Source: Alphaproteobacteria bacterium (GTDB lineage Bacteria; Pseudomonadota; Alphaproteobacteria; Sphingomonadales; Sphingomonadaceae). Taken from it: 64,000 nucleotides of DNA. Both the position numbers and the translations under genes were made by a program. Where the stretch lies: NCBI GenBank assembly GCA_019232625.1, contig JAFANP010000050.1:62001-126000 (forward strand). Reading direction: 5' to 3'. Shown in pieces: positions 25,554-36,833 of the stretch. Each line of letters begins with the position of its first letter. Within the stretch, counting starts at the first letter, position 1. Under the pieces are notes generated by a model. That model was not told the DNA's origin. It was given only the letters and a program-made list of their open reading frames with translations, and ran no database searches.

Positions 25554-26192
25554 ATGAGCGAGACGCTGACATTCTATACCAACCCGATGTCGCGCGGGCG
25601 GATCGCCCGCTGGATGCTGGAGGAGACAGGCTGCGACTACGAGACGGTGCTGCTCGACTACGGCACGACGATGAAGGCGCCGGATTATCTCGCCGTCAAC
25701 CCGATGGGGAAGGTGCCCGCCATCCGCCACGGCGACACCGTGGTGACGGAGGTGGCGGCGATCTGCGCCTATCTCGCCGATGCCTTTCCCGACGCCGGGC
25801 TGGCGCCGCCGCCCGGCAATCCGAAGCGCGGCCCTTATTATCGCTGGCTCTTCTTCGCCGCCGGCCCGGTGGAGGCGGCGGTGACCGGCAAGTCGCTCGG
25901 CCTCCTCGCCCCCGCCGACAAGAAGATGATGGCGGGCTACGGCAGCTTCGAGGAGACGATCGACGCGCTCGAGCAGGCGATCTCGTCCTCCCCCTACATA
26001 TGCGGCGACCAGTTCACCGCCGCCGACGTCTATGTCGGCTCGCAGATCGGCTGGGGGATGATGTTCGGCTCGATCGAGAAGCGGCCGTCCTTCGAGGAAT
26101 ATTTCGGGCGGCTCGGCGCCCGCCCGGCGGCGGTGCGGGCGCGCGAGATGGACGACGCGCTCATCGCCGAGGAGAAGGCGCGGCAGGGCTGA
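25554..26192 (+). CDS. glutathione S-transferase family protein
   Basis: A 212-residue GST with an N-terminal thioredoxin-like half (LTFYTNPMSRGRIARWMLEE), the cis-Pro motif NPMGKVPAIRHGD and the glutathione-binding TEVAAICAYLADAFPDAGL, then a helical half with ICGDQFTAADVYVGSQIGWG. The Ser in NPMSRGR is at the position used for catalysis in many bacterial GSTs. It is unlike the GST at 18341 except in fold. Cytoplasmic. GGAGG precedes the ATG. The substrate is unknown. Confidence 0.88.
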   Translation: MSETLTFYTNPMSRGRIARWMLEETGCDYETVLLDYGTTMKAPDYLAVNPMGKVPAIRHGDTVVTEVAAICAYLADAFPDAGLAPPPGNPKRGPYYRWLFFAAGPVEAAVTGKSLGLLAPADKKMMAGYGSFEETIDALEQAISSSPYICGDQFTAADVYVGSQIGWGMMFGSIEKRPSFEEYFGRLGARPAAVRAREMDDALIAEEKARQG

Positions 26193-26214
26193 CCGCCTCC
26201 CGCGGCGGCGCCGA

Positions 26215-26245
26215 CGAAAAAGGGCCCGGCGTTTCCGCCGGGCCC
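26215..26245 (-). terminator. intrinsic terminator of the BAX-inhibitor gene
   Basis: A ten-base perfect stem GGGCCCGGCG / CGCCGGGCCC with a four-base loop (26222-26245). Read on the minus strand it is followed by a T-run (TTTTTC), 31 bases past the end of the minus-strand gene. On the plus strand no T-run follows, so it should act mainly leftward. Confidence 0.85.
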
Positions 26246-26276
26246 CTCCGTTCGTCTGGCCGCGGAGGCCGCCGGA

Positions 26277-27038
26277 TCAGCGGCGGTCGCCCATGAAGCG
26301 CAGCAGGAACAGGAACATGTTGATGAAGTCGAGGTAGAGGGCGAGGGCGCCCATCACCGCGGTCTTCGCCGCCGCCTCGCCGTTGCCGGCGACGACGAAG
26401 TACATGCTCTTGATCTTCTGGGTGTCGTAGGCGGTGAGGCCGGCGAAGATCAGCACGCCGAGCGCGCTGATCGCGAGCCCCATCGGCCCGCTCGGCCAGA
26501 AGGCGTTGATCAGCGAGGCGACGATCAGGCCGACCAGGCCGACCAGAAGGAAGCTGCCCCACCCGCTGAGGTCGCGCTTCGTCGTATAGCCCCACAGGCT
26601 GAGGCTTGCGAAGGCGGCGGAGGTCGCGAAGAAGGTCTGCGCCACCGAGCTCGACGTGTAGACGAGCAGGATCGTAGACAGCGATGCGCCGACCAGGGCC
26701 GCATAGACCCAGAACAGGACCTTGGCGGTGCCGGCCGCCATGCGGTTGATGCCGAAGCTCATCCAGAAGACGAGGCCGAGCGGCGCCAGGGTCACCAGCC
26801 AGCCCAGCGCCGTCGGGCTCATCGCCCCGTCCGGCCGGATCTGGACGAGCGCGTTCACGAAGCCCGTCTGGACCGTCAGCATCGCGACGATGCCGGTGAG
26901 CAGCACGCCCGAAGCCATGTAATTGTAGACCGACAGCATGTAGGACCGAAGGCCCGCGTCGATGGGGACGCCCCGGCTGCCGAGCGTCGCCGCCGGCTGC
27001 GGCGCGGCGCTTCCGCGCGGGTCAAATCCGTTAGCCAT
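26277..27038 (-). CDS. BAX inhibitor-1/YccA family membrane protein
   Basis: A 253-residue protein with about seven membrane helices of the BI-1/YccA/LFG family. Visible segments: LRSYMLSVYNYMASGVLLTG, 'FWMSFGINRM', FFATSAAFASLSLWGYTTKR and the C-terminal TAYDTQKIKSMYFVVAGNGE then LYLDFINMFLFLLRFMGDRR. The TAYD/IK...LYLDFINMF region is the family signature and carries the Asp residues implicated in proton/calcium leak in homologues. In bacteria YccA-like members interact with FtsH, whose partners HflKC are encoded at 40.8 kb. AGGAG sits before ATG 27038. Confidence 0.92.
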   Translation of the reverse strand: MANGFDPRGSAAPQPAATLGSRGVPIDAGLRSYMLSVYNYMASGVLLTGIVAMLTVQTGFVNALVQIRPDGAMSPTALGWLVTLAPLGLVFWMSFGINRMAAGTAKVLFWVYAALVGASLSTILLVYTSSSVAQTFFATSAAFASLSLWGYTTKRDLSGWGSFLLVGLVGLIVASLINAFWPSGPMGLAISALGVLIFAGLTAYDTQKIKSMYFVVAGNGEAAAKTAVMGALALYLDFINMFLFLLRFMGDRR

Positions 27039-27158
27039 TTTGTTTCCACTCCTTCGACGGCGCAAAGGGCACCGTCAGGCGCCAATATCGGGCTGAGGCC
27101 GAGGACATTCAAGCAAAACCGGATCGCGGCTCCGCCGGATTTGGTCTAGGGCGCGGCC

Positions 27159-27701
27159 ATGCAGCGCCTTTTCGTCGGTCTCCGCCCGCCCGCGGTCGTG
27201 CGCGAGCGCCTGCTCGGGCTGATGGGCGGAGTCGCCGGCGCGCGCTGGCAGGGCGACGACCAGCTCCACCTCACCTTGCGCTTCATCGGCGAGGTCGACC
27301 GGCACGCCGCCCGCGATGTCGACGCGGCGCTGGGCGCCGTCCATCATCCCGCCTTCGCGCTCGCTTTGGCCGGCATCGGCGCCTTCGAGCGGCGGGGAGA
27401 ACCCGCCGTCCTGTGGGTCGGCGTCTCACCGCCGGAGCCGGTGGCGGCGCTGCACAGGAAGATCGAGCAGGCGCTGGGGCGCGTCGGGCTGGAGCCGGAC
27501 CGGCGGGCCTATCGCCCGCACATCACTCTGGCCCGCCTTCCGCGCGGCACCGGCTCGATCGCGGGCGCGCTCGAGGCGTCGGGCCGCCTCGCCGGGCCGC
27601 CGTTCGACATCGGGCACTTCTGCCTGTTCGAGAGCCGCTTCACGCCGGACGGGCCCGTCTATTCGATCCTCGAGCGATACCCGCTCAGCGTATCGCGCTG
27701 A
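27159..27701 (+). CDS. thpR: RNA 2',3'-cyclic phosphodiesterase
   Basis: A 180-residue 2H-phosphoesterase (LigT/ThpR). Two HxTx motifs, His37 in QLHLTLRFIGEV and His121 in RPHITLARLPRG, form the active site that opens 2',3'-cyclic phosphates. The start MQRLFVGLRPP and spacing match ThpR. Convergent with, and overlapping by 17 bases, the 3' end of the MFS gene. A small inverted repeat (CTCAGCG/CGCTGAG) spans the overlap. Confidence 0.93.
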   Translation: MQRLFVGLRPPAVVRERLLGLMGGVAGARWQGDDQLHLTLRFIGEVDRHAARDVDAALGAVHHPAFALALAGIGAFERRGEPAVLWVGVSPPEPVAALHRKIEQALGRVGLEPDRRAYRPHITLARLPRGTGSIAGALEASGRLAGPPFDIGHFCLFESRFTPDGPVYSILERYPLSVSR

Positions 27702-28992
27702 GCGTCACCCCCCGCGTCTCGCGGGCGAGGAGGGCGGTAACGCCGCTGACCAGGCAGGCCGCCGCGACATAGACGGCGACGAGCAGCCACGAGCCGCTCT
27801 TCTGGTACAGCTTGAGCGCGATGATCGGCGCCAGCGAGCCGGCGGCGATGGAGGTCAGCTGGTAGGCGATCGAGGCGCCCGAATAGCGGATGCGGGTCGG
27901 GAACAGCTCGGCGATGAAGGCCGCCTGCGGCCCGTACATGGCGCCGTGGAGGACGAGCGCGATTACGATCCCCGCCACCGCCTGCGCCATGTCGCCGCTG
28001 CCGAGCAGCCGGAAGAAGAGGAAGCTGAACGCGGCGAGGCCGAGCCCGCCCGCCGCGTAGACGGGGCGGCGGCCGATCCGGTCGGACAACCGGCCGAGCG
28101 CGGGAATGGCGAAAAAGTGCACCGCCGCGCCGATCAGGATCGCCTCCAGCGCCTCGGCGCGACTGAAACGGCCCGCCTCGGTCATGTAGGTGATCGAGAA
28201 GGTGGTGATGATGTAGTAGGAGATGTTCTCGCCCACCCTCAGCCCTGCCCCGGTGAGGAGCGCCCCGGGCCGCTCGAGCAATACCTCCACGGCCGGCACC
28301 TTGGGCGGCGGCTGCGCCTCCCGCTCGCGCTCGAAGGTGCGGCTCTCCGCCACCGACGTCCGGATCCACCAGCCGATCGCCACCAGCGCCGCCGAGAGGA
28401 GGAAGGGGATCCTCCACCCCCAGGCGAGGAAGTCGGCGTCGCTGAGCGTTCCGGCGAGGAGCGCGAGAACGCCGGCGGCGAGGAGGTTGCCGGCCGGCAC
28501 TCCGGCCTGCGGCCAGCTCGCCCAGAAGCCGCGCCGCGCCGCGTCGCCATGCTCGGCCGCGAGCAGAATCGCGCCGCCCCACTCGCCGCCCACCGCGAAA
28601 CCCTGCACCAGCCGCAGCGCGACGAGCGCGACCGGCGCCCACAAGCCCGCCTGTCCGTAGGTCGGCAGAAGGCCGATGAGGGTGGTGGCGAGGCCCATCA
28701 GGACGAGGCTCAGCATCAGCAGGCGCTTGCGGCCGATGCGGTCGCCGAAATGGCCGAAGACGATGCCGCCCACCGGCCGCGCCACGAACCCGAGCGCATA
28801 GGTGGTGAAGGCGAGCAGGGTTCCGGTCAGAGCGTCGTATTCGGGGAAGAAAAGCTTGTTGAAGACCAGGGCGGCGGCCGAGCCGTAGAGGAAGAAGTCG
28901 TACCATTCGATGGTCGTTCCGATCAGGCTTGCGAGAACCACCTTGCGCAGATGGCCCGGCTCCCACGTCTCCGTCCGCTCCAGGTCGCTCAT
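27685..28992 (-). CDS. MFS transporter, metabolite:H+ symporter (MHS) type
   Basis: A 435-residue 12-helix major facilitator. The N-terminus 'VVLASLIGTTIEWYDFFLYG' is the hallmark of the MHS family (ProP/ShiA/KgtP-like). The loop 2-3 signature is GHFGDRIGRKRLLMLSLVLM, with another conserved stretch at 'RLVQGFAVGGEWGGAILLAA' and the second-half repeat LGRLSDRIGRRPVY. Substrates in this family are organic acids or compatible solutes, not predictable here. ATG 28992 follows AAGGAGAGG. Its 3' end overlaps convergent thpR. Confidence 0.92.
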   Translation of the reverse strand: MSDLERTETWEPGHLRKVVLASLIGTTIEWYDFFLYGSAAALVFNKLFFPEYDALTGTLLAFTTYALGFVARPVGGIVFGHFGDRIGRKRLLMLSLVLMGLATTLIGLLPTYGQAGLWAPVALVALRLVQGFAVGGEWGGAILLAAEHGDAARRGFWASWPQAGVPAGNLLAAGVLALLAGTLSDADFLAWGWRIPFLLSAALVAIGWWIRTSVAESRTFEREREAQPPPKVPAVEVLLERPGALLTGAGLRVGENISYYIITTFSITYMTEAGRFSRAEALEAILIGAAVHFFAIPALGRLSDRIGRRPVYAAGGLGLAAFSFLFFRLLGSGDMAQAVAGIVIALVLHGAMYGPQAAFIAELFPTRIRYSGASIAYQLTSIAAGSLAPIIALKLYQKSGSWLLVAVYVAAACLVSGVTALLARETRGVTLSAIR

Positions 28993-29086
28993 GCCCGCCC
29001 CTCTCCTTGTCGCGGGGAGCTTAGCCGCAGCGCGCGGCGCCACGCCAGCACTTGAAGCCCGGCGAGGCCGGGCCTAGCGCTCGGCG

Positions 29087-31252
29087 ATGCGCATCCGGCT
29101 CTCTCCGCTCCTTCTCCTTTTCGCCTTGCCGCAGCCCGCCCCGGCCGCCGAAGCGGATCTCGCGCGCTGGCGCGCCGAGGCGTCGCGGGTGACGATCACG
29201 CGGGACGATTGGGGCATCGCCCACGTCCGCGGCACGACCGACGCCGACGCGGTGTTCGGGATGATCTATGCCCAGGCCGAGGACGACTTCAACCGCGTCG
29301 AGACCAACTACCTGACCGCGCTCGGCTGGACCGCCCAGGCGGAAGGGGAGACGGCGATCTGGGCGGACCTTCGCGCCCGGCTCTACATGGATCCGGCCGA
29401 TCTCAAGGCGCGCTACGCGGCCAGCCCCGTCTGGCTCAGGCGCCTGATGGACGCCTGGGCCGACGGCCTGAATTATTATCTCGCCACCCACCGCGACGTG
29501 CGGCCCCGGGTCATCGCCCGCTTCGAGCCGTGGATGGCCTTGTCCTTCACCGAGGGGAGCATCGGCGGCGACATCGAGCGGATCGACCTCGCGGCGCTCG
29601 AGGCCTTCTACTCGAACGAACGCCCCGCGCTCGCCGCCGCCCGCCCAGCCTCCGATCCCGAGCCACGCGGCTCCAACGGCTTCGCGGTGGCGCCGTCCAA
29701 CGCCGCCGGCGGCCATGCGCTCCTTCTGATCAACCCCCATACCAGCTTCTTCTTCCGCTCCGAGCTGCAGATGACGAGCGGGGAGGGGCTCAACGCCTAC
29801 GGCGCGGCGACCTGGGGGCAGTTCTTCATCTACCAGGGCTTCAACGCCCATGCCGGCTGGATGCACACGTCGAGCGGGGTCGATTCGGTCGACGAGTTCC
29901 TCGAGACGATCGAGCGCAGGAACGGCCGTCTCTTCTATCGCTACGGCAACGCGCTTCGGCCGGTGGCCACGGCGCGCGTGACCGTCCCGTACCGCGCCGC
30001 CGACGGATCGGCGGCGAGCCGAAGCTTCGAGGTCTACCGGACCCACCACGGCCCGATCGTGCGCGCCGAAGGCGGCAAGTGGGTCGCCTTCGCGATGATG
30101 CACAAGCCGGTCGAGGCGCTCGAGCAATCCTACCTGCGCACCAAGGCGAGCGATTACCCCTCGTTCCTGAAGGTGGCGGAGCTCAAGGCGAACTCGTCCA
30201 ACAACACGATCTTCGCCGACAGCCGGGGCGAGATCGCCTACCTCCACCCCCAGTTCGTGCCGATCCGCGACGATCGTTTCGACTATACCAAGCCGGTGAA
30301 CGGGAGCGACCCGCGCACCGACTGGCGCGGCGTGCACCCACTCGCGCAGCTGCCGCGCCTGCTCAACCCGCGGACCGGCTGGATCCAGAACACCAACAAC
30401 TGGCCCTTCTCCGCGGCGGGGCCGTTCAGCCCGAATGCGCGCGACTATCCCCGCTACATAGACACGGCCGGCGAGAATCCGCGCGGTCTACACGCCGTGC
30501 AGGTGCTGGGCGCCCGCCGGGACTTCACCGTCGATACGCTCCGCGCCGCCGCTTATGACAGCTACCAGCCCGCCTTCGCCCGGCTCGTCCCCGGCCTGGT
30601 CCGCGCCTGGGATGCGGCGCCGGTGGGGGCGCTCAAGGAACGGCTCTCCGCCCCGGTGGCGGCGCTCCGCGGCTGGGACTATCGCTGGAGCATCGGCTCG
30701 GTCGCCAACAGCCTTGCCAATTTCTGGGGCGACGAGATGTGGCGCCGCGCCTCCGACGCGACATGGGGTCCGGGCATGACCACCTACGACAGGATCGAGC
30801 GCGCGGCCGACGCCGTGAAGCTCGACGCCCTCGCCGCCGCCGTCGACCGGCTGGAGCGCGATTTCGGCCGCTGGACGGTGCCGTGGGGAGAGATCAACCG
30901 CTTCCAGCGGATCAGCCCCGCAATCGTCCACCCGTTCAGCGACGCCGCGCCGAGCCTCCCCGTCGGCTTCTCCTCCGCCCGCTGGGGCTCGCTCGCCTCG
31001 TTCGGCGCCGCGCCGCGCGGCGGATCGAAGAAATGGTACGGCACCAGCGGCAACAGCTTCGTCGCCGTCGTCGAGTTCGGCCCCCGGGTCCGCGCCGTCG
31101 CCGTCACCGCGGGCGGCGAGAGCGGGAATCCCGCCTCCCAGCATTTCGACGACCAGGCCGAACGCTACACCACCGGCAACCTCCGCCCCGTCTACTTCCA
31201 CCCCGACCAGCTCCAATCCCACACCGAGCGCACCTACCGCCCGGGCGGGTGA
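29087..31252 (+). CDS. penicillin acylase family (S45) Ntn-hydrolase
   Basis: A 721-residue periplasmic precursor: signal peptide (MRIRLSPLLLLFALPQPAPA), an alpha chain, a spacer and a beta chain beginning at the autocatalytic nucleophile Ser196 (EPRGSNGFAVAPSN). The downstream INPHTSFFFRSELQMTSGEG, YRTHHGPIVRAEGGKWVAFA and KANSSNNTIFADSRGEIAYL (oxyanion and catalytic Asn) are typical. The family cleaves amide bonds of penicillins, acyl-homoserine lactones or related N-acyl compounds; the substrate is unknown. The stop is directly adjacent to the stop of the convergent pip gene. Confidence 0.92.
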   Translation: MRIRLSPLLLLFALPQPAPAAEADLARWRAEASRVTITRDDWGIAHVRGTTDADAVFGMIYAQAEDDFNRVETNYLTALGWTAQAEGETAIWADLRARLYMDPADLKARYAASPVWLRRLMDAWADGLNYYLATHRDVRPRVIARFEPWMALSFTEGSIGGDIERIDLAALEAFYSNERPALAAARPASDPEPRGSNGFAVAPSNAAGGHALLLINPHTSFFFRSELQMTSGEGLNAYGAATWGQFFIYQGFNAHAGWMHTSSGVDSVDEFLETIERRNGRLFYRYGNALRPVATARVTVPYRAADGSAASRSFEVYRTHHGPIVRAEGGKWVAFAMMHKPVEALEQSYLRTKASDYPSFLKVAELKANSSNNTIFADSRGEIAYLHPQFVPIRDDRFDYTKPVNGSDPRTDWRGVHPLAQLPRLLNPRTGWIQNTNNWPFSAAGPFSPNARDYPRYIDTAGENPRGLHAVQVLGARRDFTVDTLRAAAYDSYQPAFARLVPGLVRAWDAAPVGALKERLSAPVAALRGWDYRWSIGSVANSLANFWGDEMWRRASDATWGPGMTTYDRIERAADAVKLDALAAAVDRLERDFGRWTVPWGEINRFQRISPAIVHPFSDAAPSLPVGFSSARWGSLASFGAAPRGGSKKWYGTSGNSFVAVVEFGPRVRAVAVTAGGESGNPASQHFDDQAERYTTGNLRPVYFHPDQLQSHTERTYRPGG

Positions 31253-33635
<2,383 letters not shown>

Positions 33636-33686
33636 CGGCCGCCCTGTAGCCGCGCCGGCGGAGGGCCGCCAGACCGTTTCGGATCG

Positions 33687-34448
33687 CTACCGGTCGCCAT
33701 GCCGGTCCCAATCGCCGGCCGCCGCCATCCACACCGCGACGGCGGCGGCGGCGGCGGTGTCGGCGCGAAGGATGCGGGGGCCGAGCGTCACCGCCCTCGC
33801 CTGGGGAAGCGCCCGGATCGCCGCCCGCTCCTCGTCGGTGAAGCCGCCTTCCGGGCCGATCAGCAAGGCGGCGGGGCCTGGCGCGGCGGCGGCCGCGGCG
33901 GCGAGCGGCGCGCCGCCTTGCTCGTCGGCGAAGAGCAGTGCGCGTCCGGCGGGCCACGCCTCGATCAGGTCGGCGAGCCGCGCCGGCTCGGCGAGGGCGG
34001 GGAGGGCGGTGCGCTCGCATTGCTCGGCCGCCTCGATCATGTGGGCGAGGAGCCGCTCGGAGTTGGTCCGCTGGGCGATCGTGCGCCGGGTCAGAACCGG
34101 CACCAGCCTGGCGACGCCGAGCTCGGTCGCCTTTTCCGCGAGCCAGTCGATCCGCCCGCGCTTGATCGGCGCGAACAGCAGCCACAGGTCCGGCACCGCC
34201 TCCCGCTCGCGCAGCTTCGCGCCGACCGCGAGAGTCATCCGCTTGCGCCCCGCCGCGACGATCTCCGCGACCCACTCCCCGGTCTGGTCGTCGAAGAGCT
34301 TGACCCGGTCGCCCTCGCCCAGCCGCAGCACCGCGCCGAGATAATGCGCCGGCGGCCCCTCGAGGGTCAGGGTCGCGCCCGCGGACAGCGGCGGCGCCAC
34401 GTAGAGGCGCGGCAGGCTCGCGGGAGGCCAGGCGGGGGTTTGCACCAT
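33687..34448 (-). CDS. rsmE: 16S rRNA (uracil-1498-N3)-methyltransferase
   Basis: A 253-residue SPOUT methyltransferase. The N-terminal PUA-like domain (LPRLYVAPPLSAGATLTLEG, AHYLGAVLRLGEGDRVKLFD) is followed by the SAM-binding knot: LIGPEGGFTDEERAAIRALP and VTLGPRILRADTAAAAAVAV, the RsmE signature. Start chosen at ATG 34448; the frame upstream runs through a dispersed repeat and is not protein-like. Divergent from ubiA, with only 84 bases between start codons. Confidence 0.93.
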   Translation of the reverse strand: MVQTPAWPPASLPRLYVAPPLSAGATLTLEGPPAHYLGAVLRLGEGDRVKLFDDQTGEWVAEIVAAGRKRMTLAVGAKLREREAVPDLWLLFAPIKRGRIDWLAEKATELGVARLVPVLTRRTIAQRTNSERLLAHMIEAAEQCERTALPALAEPARLADLIEAWPAGRALLFADEQGGAPLAAAAAAAPGPAALLIGPEGGFTDEERAAIRALPQARAVTLGPRILRADTAAAAAVAVWMAAAGDWDRHGDR

Positions 34449-34456
34449 CGAGATCA

Positions 34457-34520
34457 CCTGTCGAAGCCCTTCCCGTCCTGCAAGCGAAGAAAGGGCCTTC
34501 GACAAGCCCGGGCCGAACGG
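34457..34520. repeat. dispersed inverted repeat, copy 3 ('TTCGACAAGCTC' family)
   Basis: Left arm CCTGTCGAAGCCCTTCCCG, right arm GGGCCTTCGACAAGCCCGGG ending CCGAACGG. It fills most of the 84-base gap between the divergent rsmE and ubiA start codons, so it must overlap at least one promoter or 5' leader. Related copies at 5453-5535 and 8935-9018. Confidence 0.75.
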
Positions 34521-34532
34521 TAGAGGAAGCCG

Positions 34533-35447
34533 ATGCACCCCGAGAGCGCCGAAATCGTCCCCGACTCCGAGCGGCGCGGCCTGATCGGAGCGCTGCCCGC
34601 GCCGCTCAGGCCCTACGCCTCGCTGATGCGGCTCGACCGGCCGATCGGCGCGTGGCTGCTCTTCTGGCCCGGCGCCTGGGCGGTGGCGCTCGCGGGCGTC
34701 GGCCCGGGCGGCTGGGCGCTGATCCTATGGCTCGCGCTCGGCGCCTGGGCGATGCGCGGCGCCGGCTGCGTCTACAACGACCTCGTCGACCGCGACCTCG
34801 ACGCGAAGGTGGAGCGCACGAGGCTGCGCCCGCTCGCCAGCGGCCGGGTCCCGGTGAGCGGCGCCTGGGCGCTGCTCGTCGGCCTCAGCCTCGTCGGCCT
34901 CGTCGTGCTCCTCCGGCTCGACCGCACGGCCCAGCTCGTCGCCCTCGCGAGCCTGGCGCCGGTCGCCGCCTATCCTTTCATGAAGCGGATCACCTGGTGG
35001 CCGCAGGCCTGGCTCGGCCTCGTCTTCTCCTGGGCGGCGCCGGTCGGCTGGGCGGCGGTGACGGGCGAGCTCTCCGCGACTCCGCTCCTCCTCTACGCCG
35101 GCGCGATCTTCTGGGTGATCGGCTACGACACGATCTACGCGGTCCAGGACCAGGAGGACGACGCCCTGGTCGGCGTCAAGTCCTCGGCCCTCGCCCTCGG
35201 CCGGCATGTCCGCGCCGGGGTCGCCGCTTTCTACGCCCTCGCCCTCCTCTTCTGGGCCGCCGCTTTGTGGCGGGAACGGCCGGACGGGCTGGCGCTCGTC
35301 GCGCTGCTGCCGATGGCGCTCCATCTCGGACACCAGGCCGCCGCCCTTCGGCCCGCCGACGGCGCCGACGCGCTGCGCCGCTTCCGCTCCAACCGCTTCG
35401 CCGGGCTGCTCATGTTCCTCGCCTGCCTCGTCGTCGGCACCTCCTGA
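34533..35447 (+). CDS. ubiA: 4-hydroxybenzoate polyprenyltransferase
   Basis: A 304-residue inner-membrane prenyltransferase with about eight helices that attaches the polyprenyl tail to 4-hydroxybenzoate in ubiquinone synthesis. Both Asp motifs are present: CVYNDLVDRDLDAKVERTRL (NDxxDRxxD, residues 82-90) and 'IGYDTIYAVQDQEDDALVGV' (DxxxD). RLRPLASGRV between them is the substrate loop. ATG 34533 lies just after the repeat. Uses polyprenyl diphosphate made from IspA-derived precursors. Confidence 0.94.
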   Translation: MHPESAEIVPDSERRGLIGALPAPLRPYASLMRLDRPIGAWLLFWPGAWAVALAGVGPGGWALILWLALGAWAMRGAGCVYNDLVDRDLDAKVERTRLRPLASGRVPVSGAWALLVGLSLVGLVVLLRLDRTAQLVALASLAPVAAYPFMKRITWWPQAWLGLVFSWAAPVGWAAVTGELSATPLLLYAGAIFWVIGYDTIYAVQDQEDDALVGVKSSALALGRHVRAGVAAFYALALLFWAAALWRERPDGLALVALLPMALHLGHQAAALRPADGADALRRFRSNRFAGLLMFLACLVVGTS

Positions 35448-35486
35448 GCCTTTGCAATCGCGGTCCCGACCCCCTAGGTGCGGGCC

Positions 35487-36833
35487 ATGCTGCCTGTCCC
35501 AGAAGCCGAAGCGCGGGTCGCCGCGCTGGTCGAGCGCGCGAAGCGCGCCGGCGCCGACGCCGCCGACGCCGTCTATTTCGGCGATTCCTCCACCGGGATG
35601 AAGGTCCGCCTCGGCAAGCTCGAGGACGTGTCGCGGTCCGAGGCCGAGGAGGTCAACCTGCGGGTCTTCGTCGGCCGCCGCTCGGCCAGCGTCTCCTCCT
35701 CCGATCTTTCCGGCGATGCCGTCGCGGAGCTCGTCGAGCGGGTCGTGGCGATGGCGCGCGAGGCGCCGGAGGACCCCTGGGCCGGTCTCGCGCCCGAGGA
35801 GCGGCTCGCCCGCGGCGCCTTGCCCGACGTCGACGGCGACGACGGCGGCGACCCGTCGCCGGTCGAGCTCAAGGCGCGCGCGCTCGCCGCCGAGGAGGCG
35901 GCGCGGGCGGTGCCCGGAGTCACCAACAGCGAGGGCGCCGGCATCAGCGCGGCGCGCACGATCATGGCGCTCGCCACCAGCCACGGCTTCTGCCGCGGCT
36001 ATTCGACGAGCGGCTATTCGGCCTCGGCCAGCGTCATCGCCGGCGCCGGCGGCGGCATGCAGCGCGACTATGACAGCCACTCCGTCCGCCATTACGCCCG
36101 GCTCGACCCGCCCGAGGCGATCGGCCGCCGCGCCGGCGAGCGGGCCGTCGCCCGCCTCGACCCCAGCAAGATCGAGAGCGGCGGAATGCCGATCCTGTTC
36201 GATCCCCGGGTCGGCTCGAGCCTGCTCGGCCATTTCGTCACCGCGATCACCGGCGGCGCGATCGCCCGGCGCACGAGCTTCCTCCTCGGCAAGGAGGGGC
36301 GGCAGGTGTTCGCGCCCGGCATCGTCATCCGCGACGATCCCCACCGCCCGCAGGGCCTGCGCTCCAAGCCGTTCGACGCGGAAGGCGTGGCCACGGCGCC
36401 TTCCGACCTCGTCGCCGACGGCCGGCTGACCGGCTGGCTGCTCGACAGCGCCTCGGCCCGCCAGCTCGGCCTGCAGCCGACCGGCCATGCCACGCGCGGC
36501 GGCTCCGGCGCGCCGGGCGCAAGCGCCACCAACGTCCATCTCGAGCCCGGCCCCCTCTCCAGGGCGGCGCTGATCGCCGGCGTCGAGCGCGGCATCTACG
36601 TCACCGAGCTGATCGGCCAGGGCGTCAACCCCGTCACCGGCGACTATAGCCGCGGCGCCTCCGGCTTCATCATCGAGGGCGGCGAGATCGGGCCGTCCGT
36701 CGCCGAGATCACCGTCGCCGGCAACCTGCTCGACATGTTCCTGAACCTCACCCCGGCCGGCGACCTCGAGTTCCGCCACTCGGCGAACGTGCCGACCTTG
36801 CGTATCGACGGGATGACGGTCGCCGGTGCTTGA
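35487..36833 (+). CDS. pmbA: TldD/PmbA family metalloprotease-like protein
   Basis: A 448-residue PmbA (TldE)-like protein. Visible: KVRLGKLEDVSRSEAEEVNL and VFVGRRSASVSSSDLS near the N-terminus, TSGYSASASVIAGAGGGMQR in the middle and ELIGQGVNPVTGDYSRGASG near the C-terminus. It lacks an HExxxH zinc motif, as expected for the PmbA rather than TldD half of the heterodimer. The pair degrades small peptides and matures modified peptides such as microcin or CcdA. tldD is not in the window. A GTG at 35478 is an alternative start. Overlaps the next gene by eight bases. Confidence 0.92.
   Translation: MLPVPEAEARVAALVERAKRAGADAADAVYFGDSSTGMKVRLGKLEDVSRSEAEEVNLRVFVGRRSASVSSSDLSGDAVAELVERVVAMAREAPEDPWAGLAPEERLARGALPDVDGDDGGDPSPVELKARALAAEEAARAVPGVTNSEGAGISAARTIMALATSHGFCRGYSTSGYSASASVIAGAGGGMQRDYDSHSVRHYARLDPPEAIGRRAGERAVARLDPSKIESGGMPILFDPRVGSSLLGHFVTAITGGAIARRTSFLLGKEGRQVFAPGIVIRDDPHRPQGLRSKPFDAEGVATAPSDLVADGRLTGWLLDSASARQLGLQPTGHATRGGSGAPGASATNVHLEPGPLSRAALIAGVERGIYVTELIGQGVNPVTGDYSRGASGFIIEGGEIGPSVAEITVAGNLLDMFLNLTPAGDLEFRHSANVPTLRIDGMTVAGA

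Noticed and set aside
34449-34538. N-terminal extension of rsmE through the repeat
   Set aside because: Residues are translated repeat, and RsmE homologues begin near ATG 34448.
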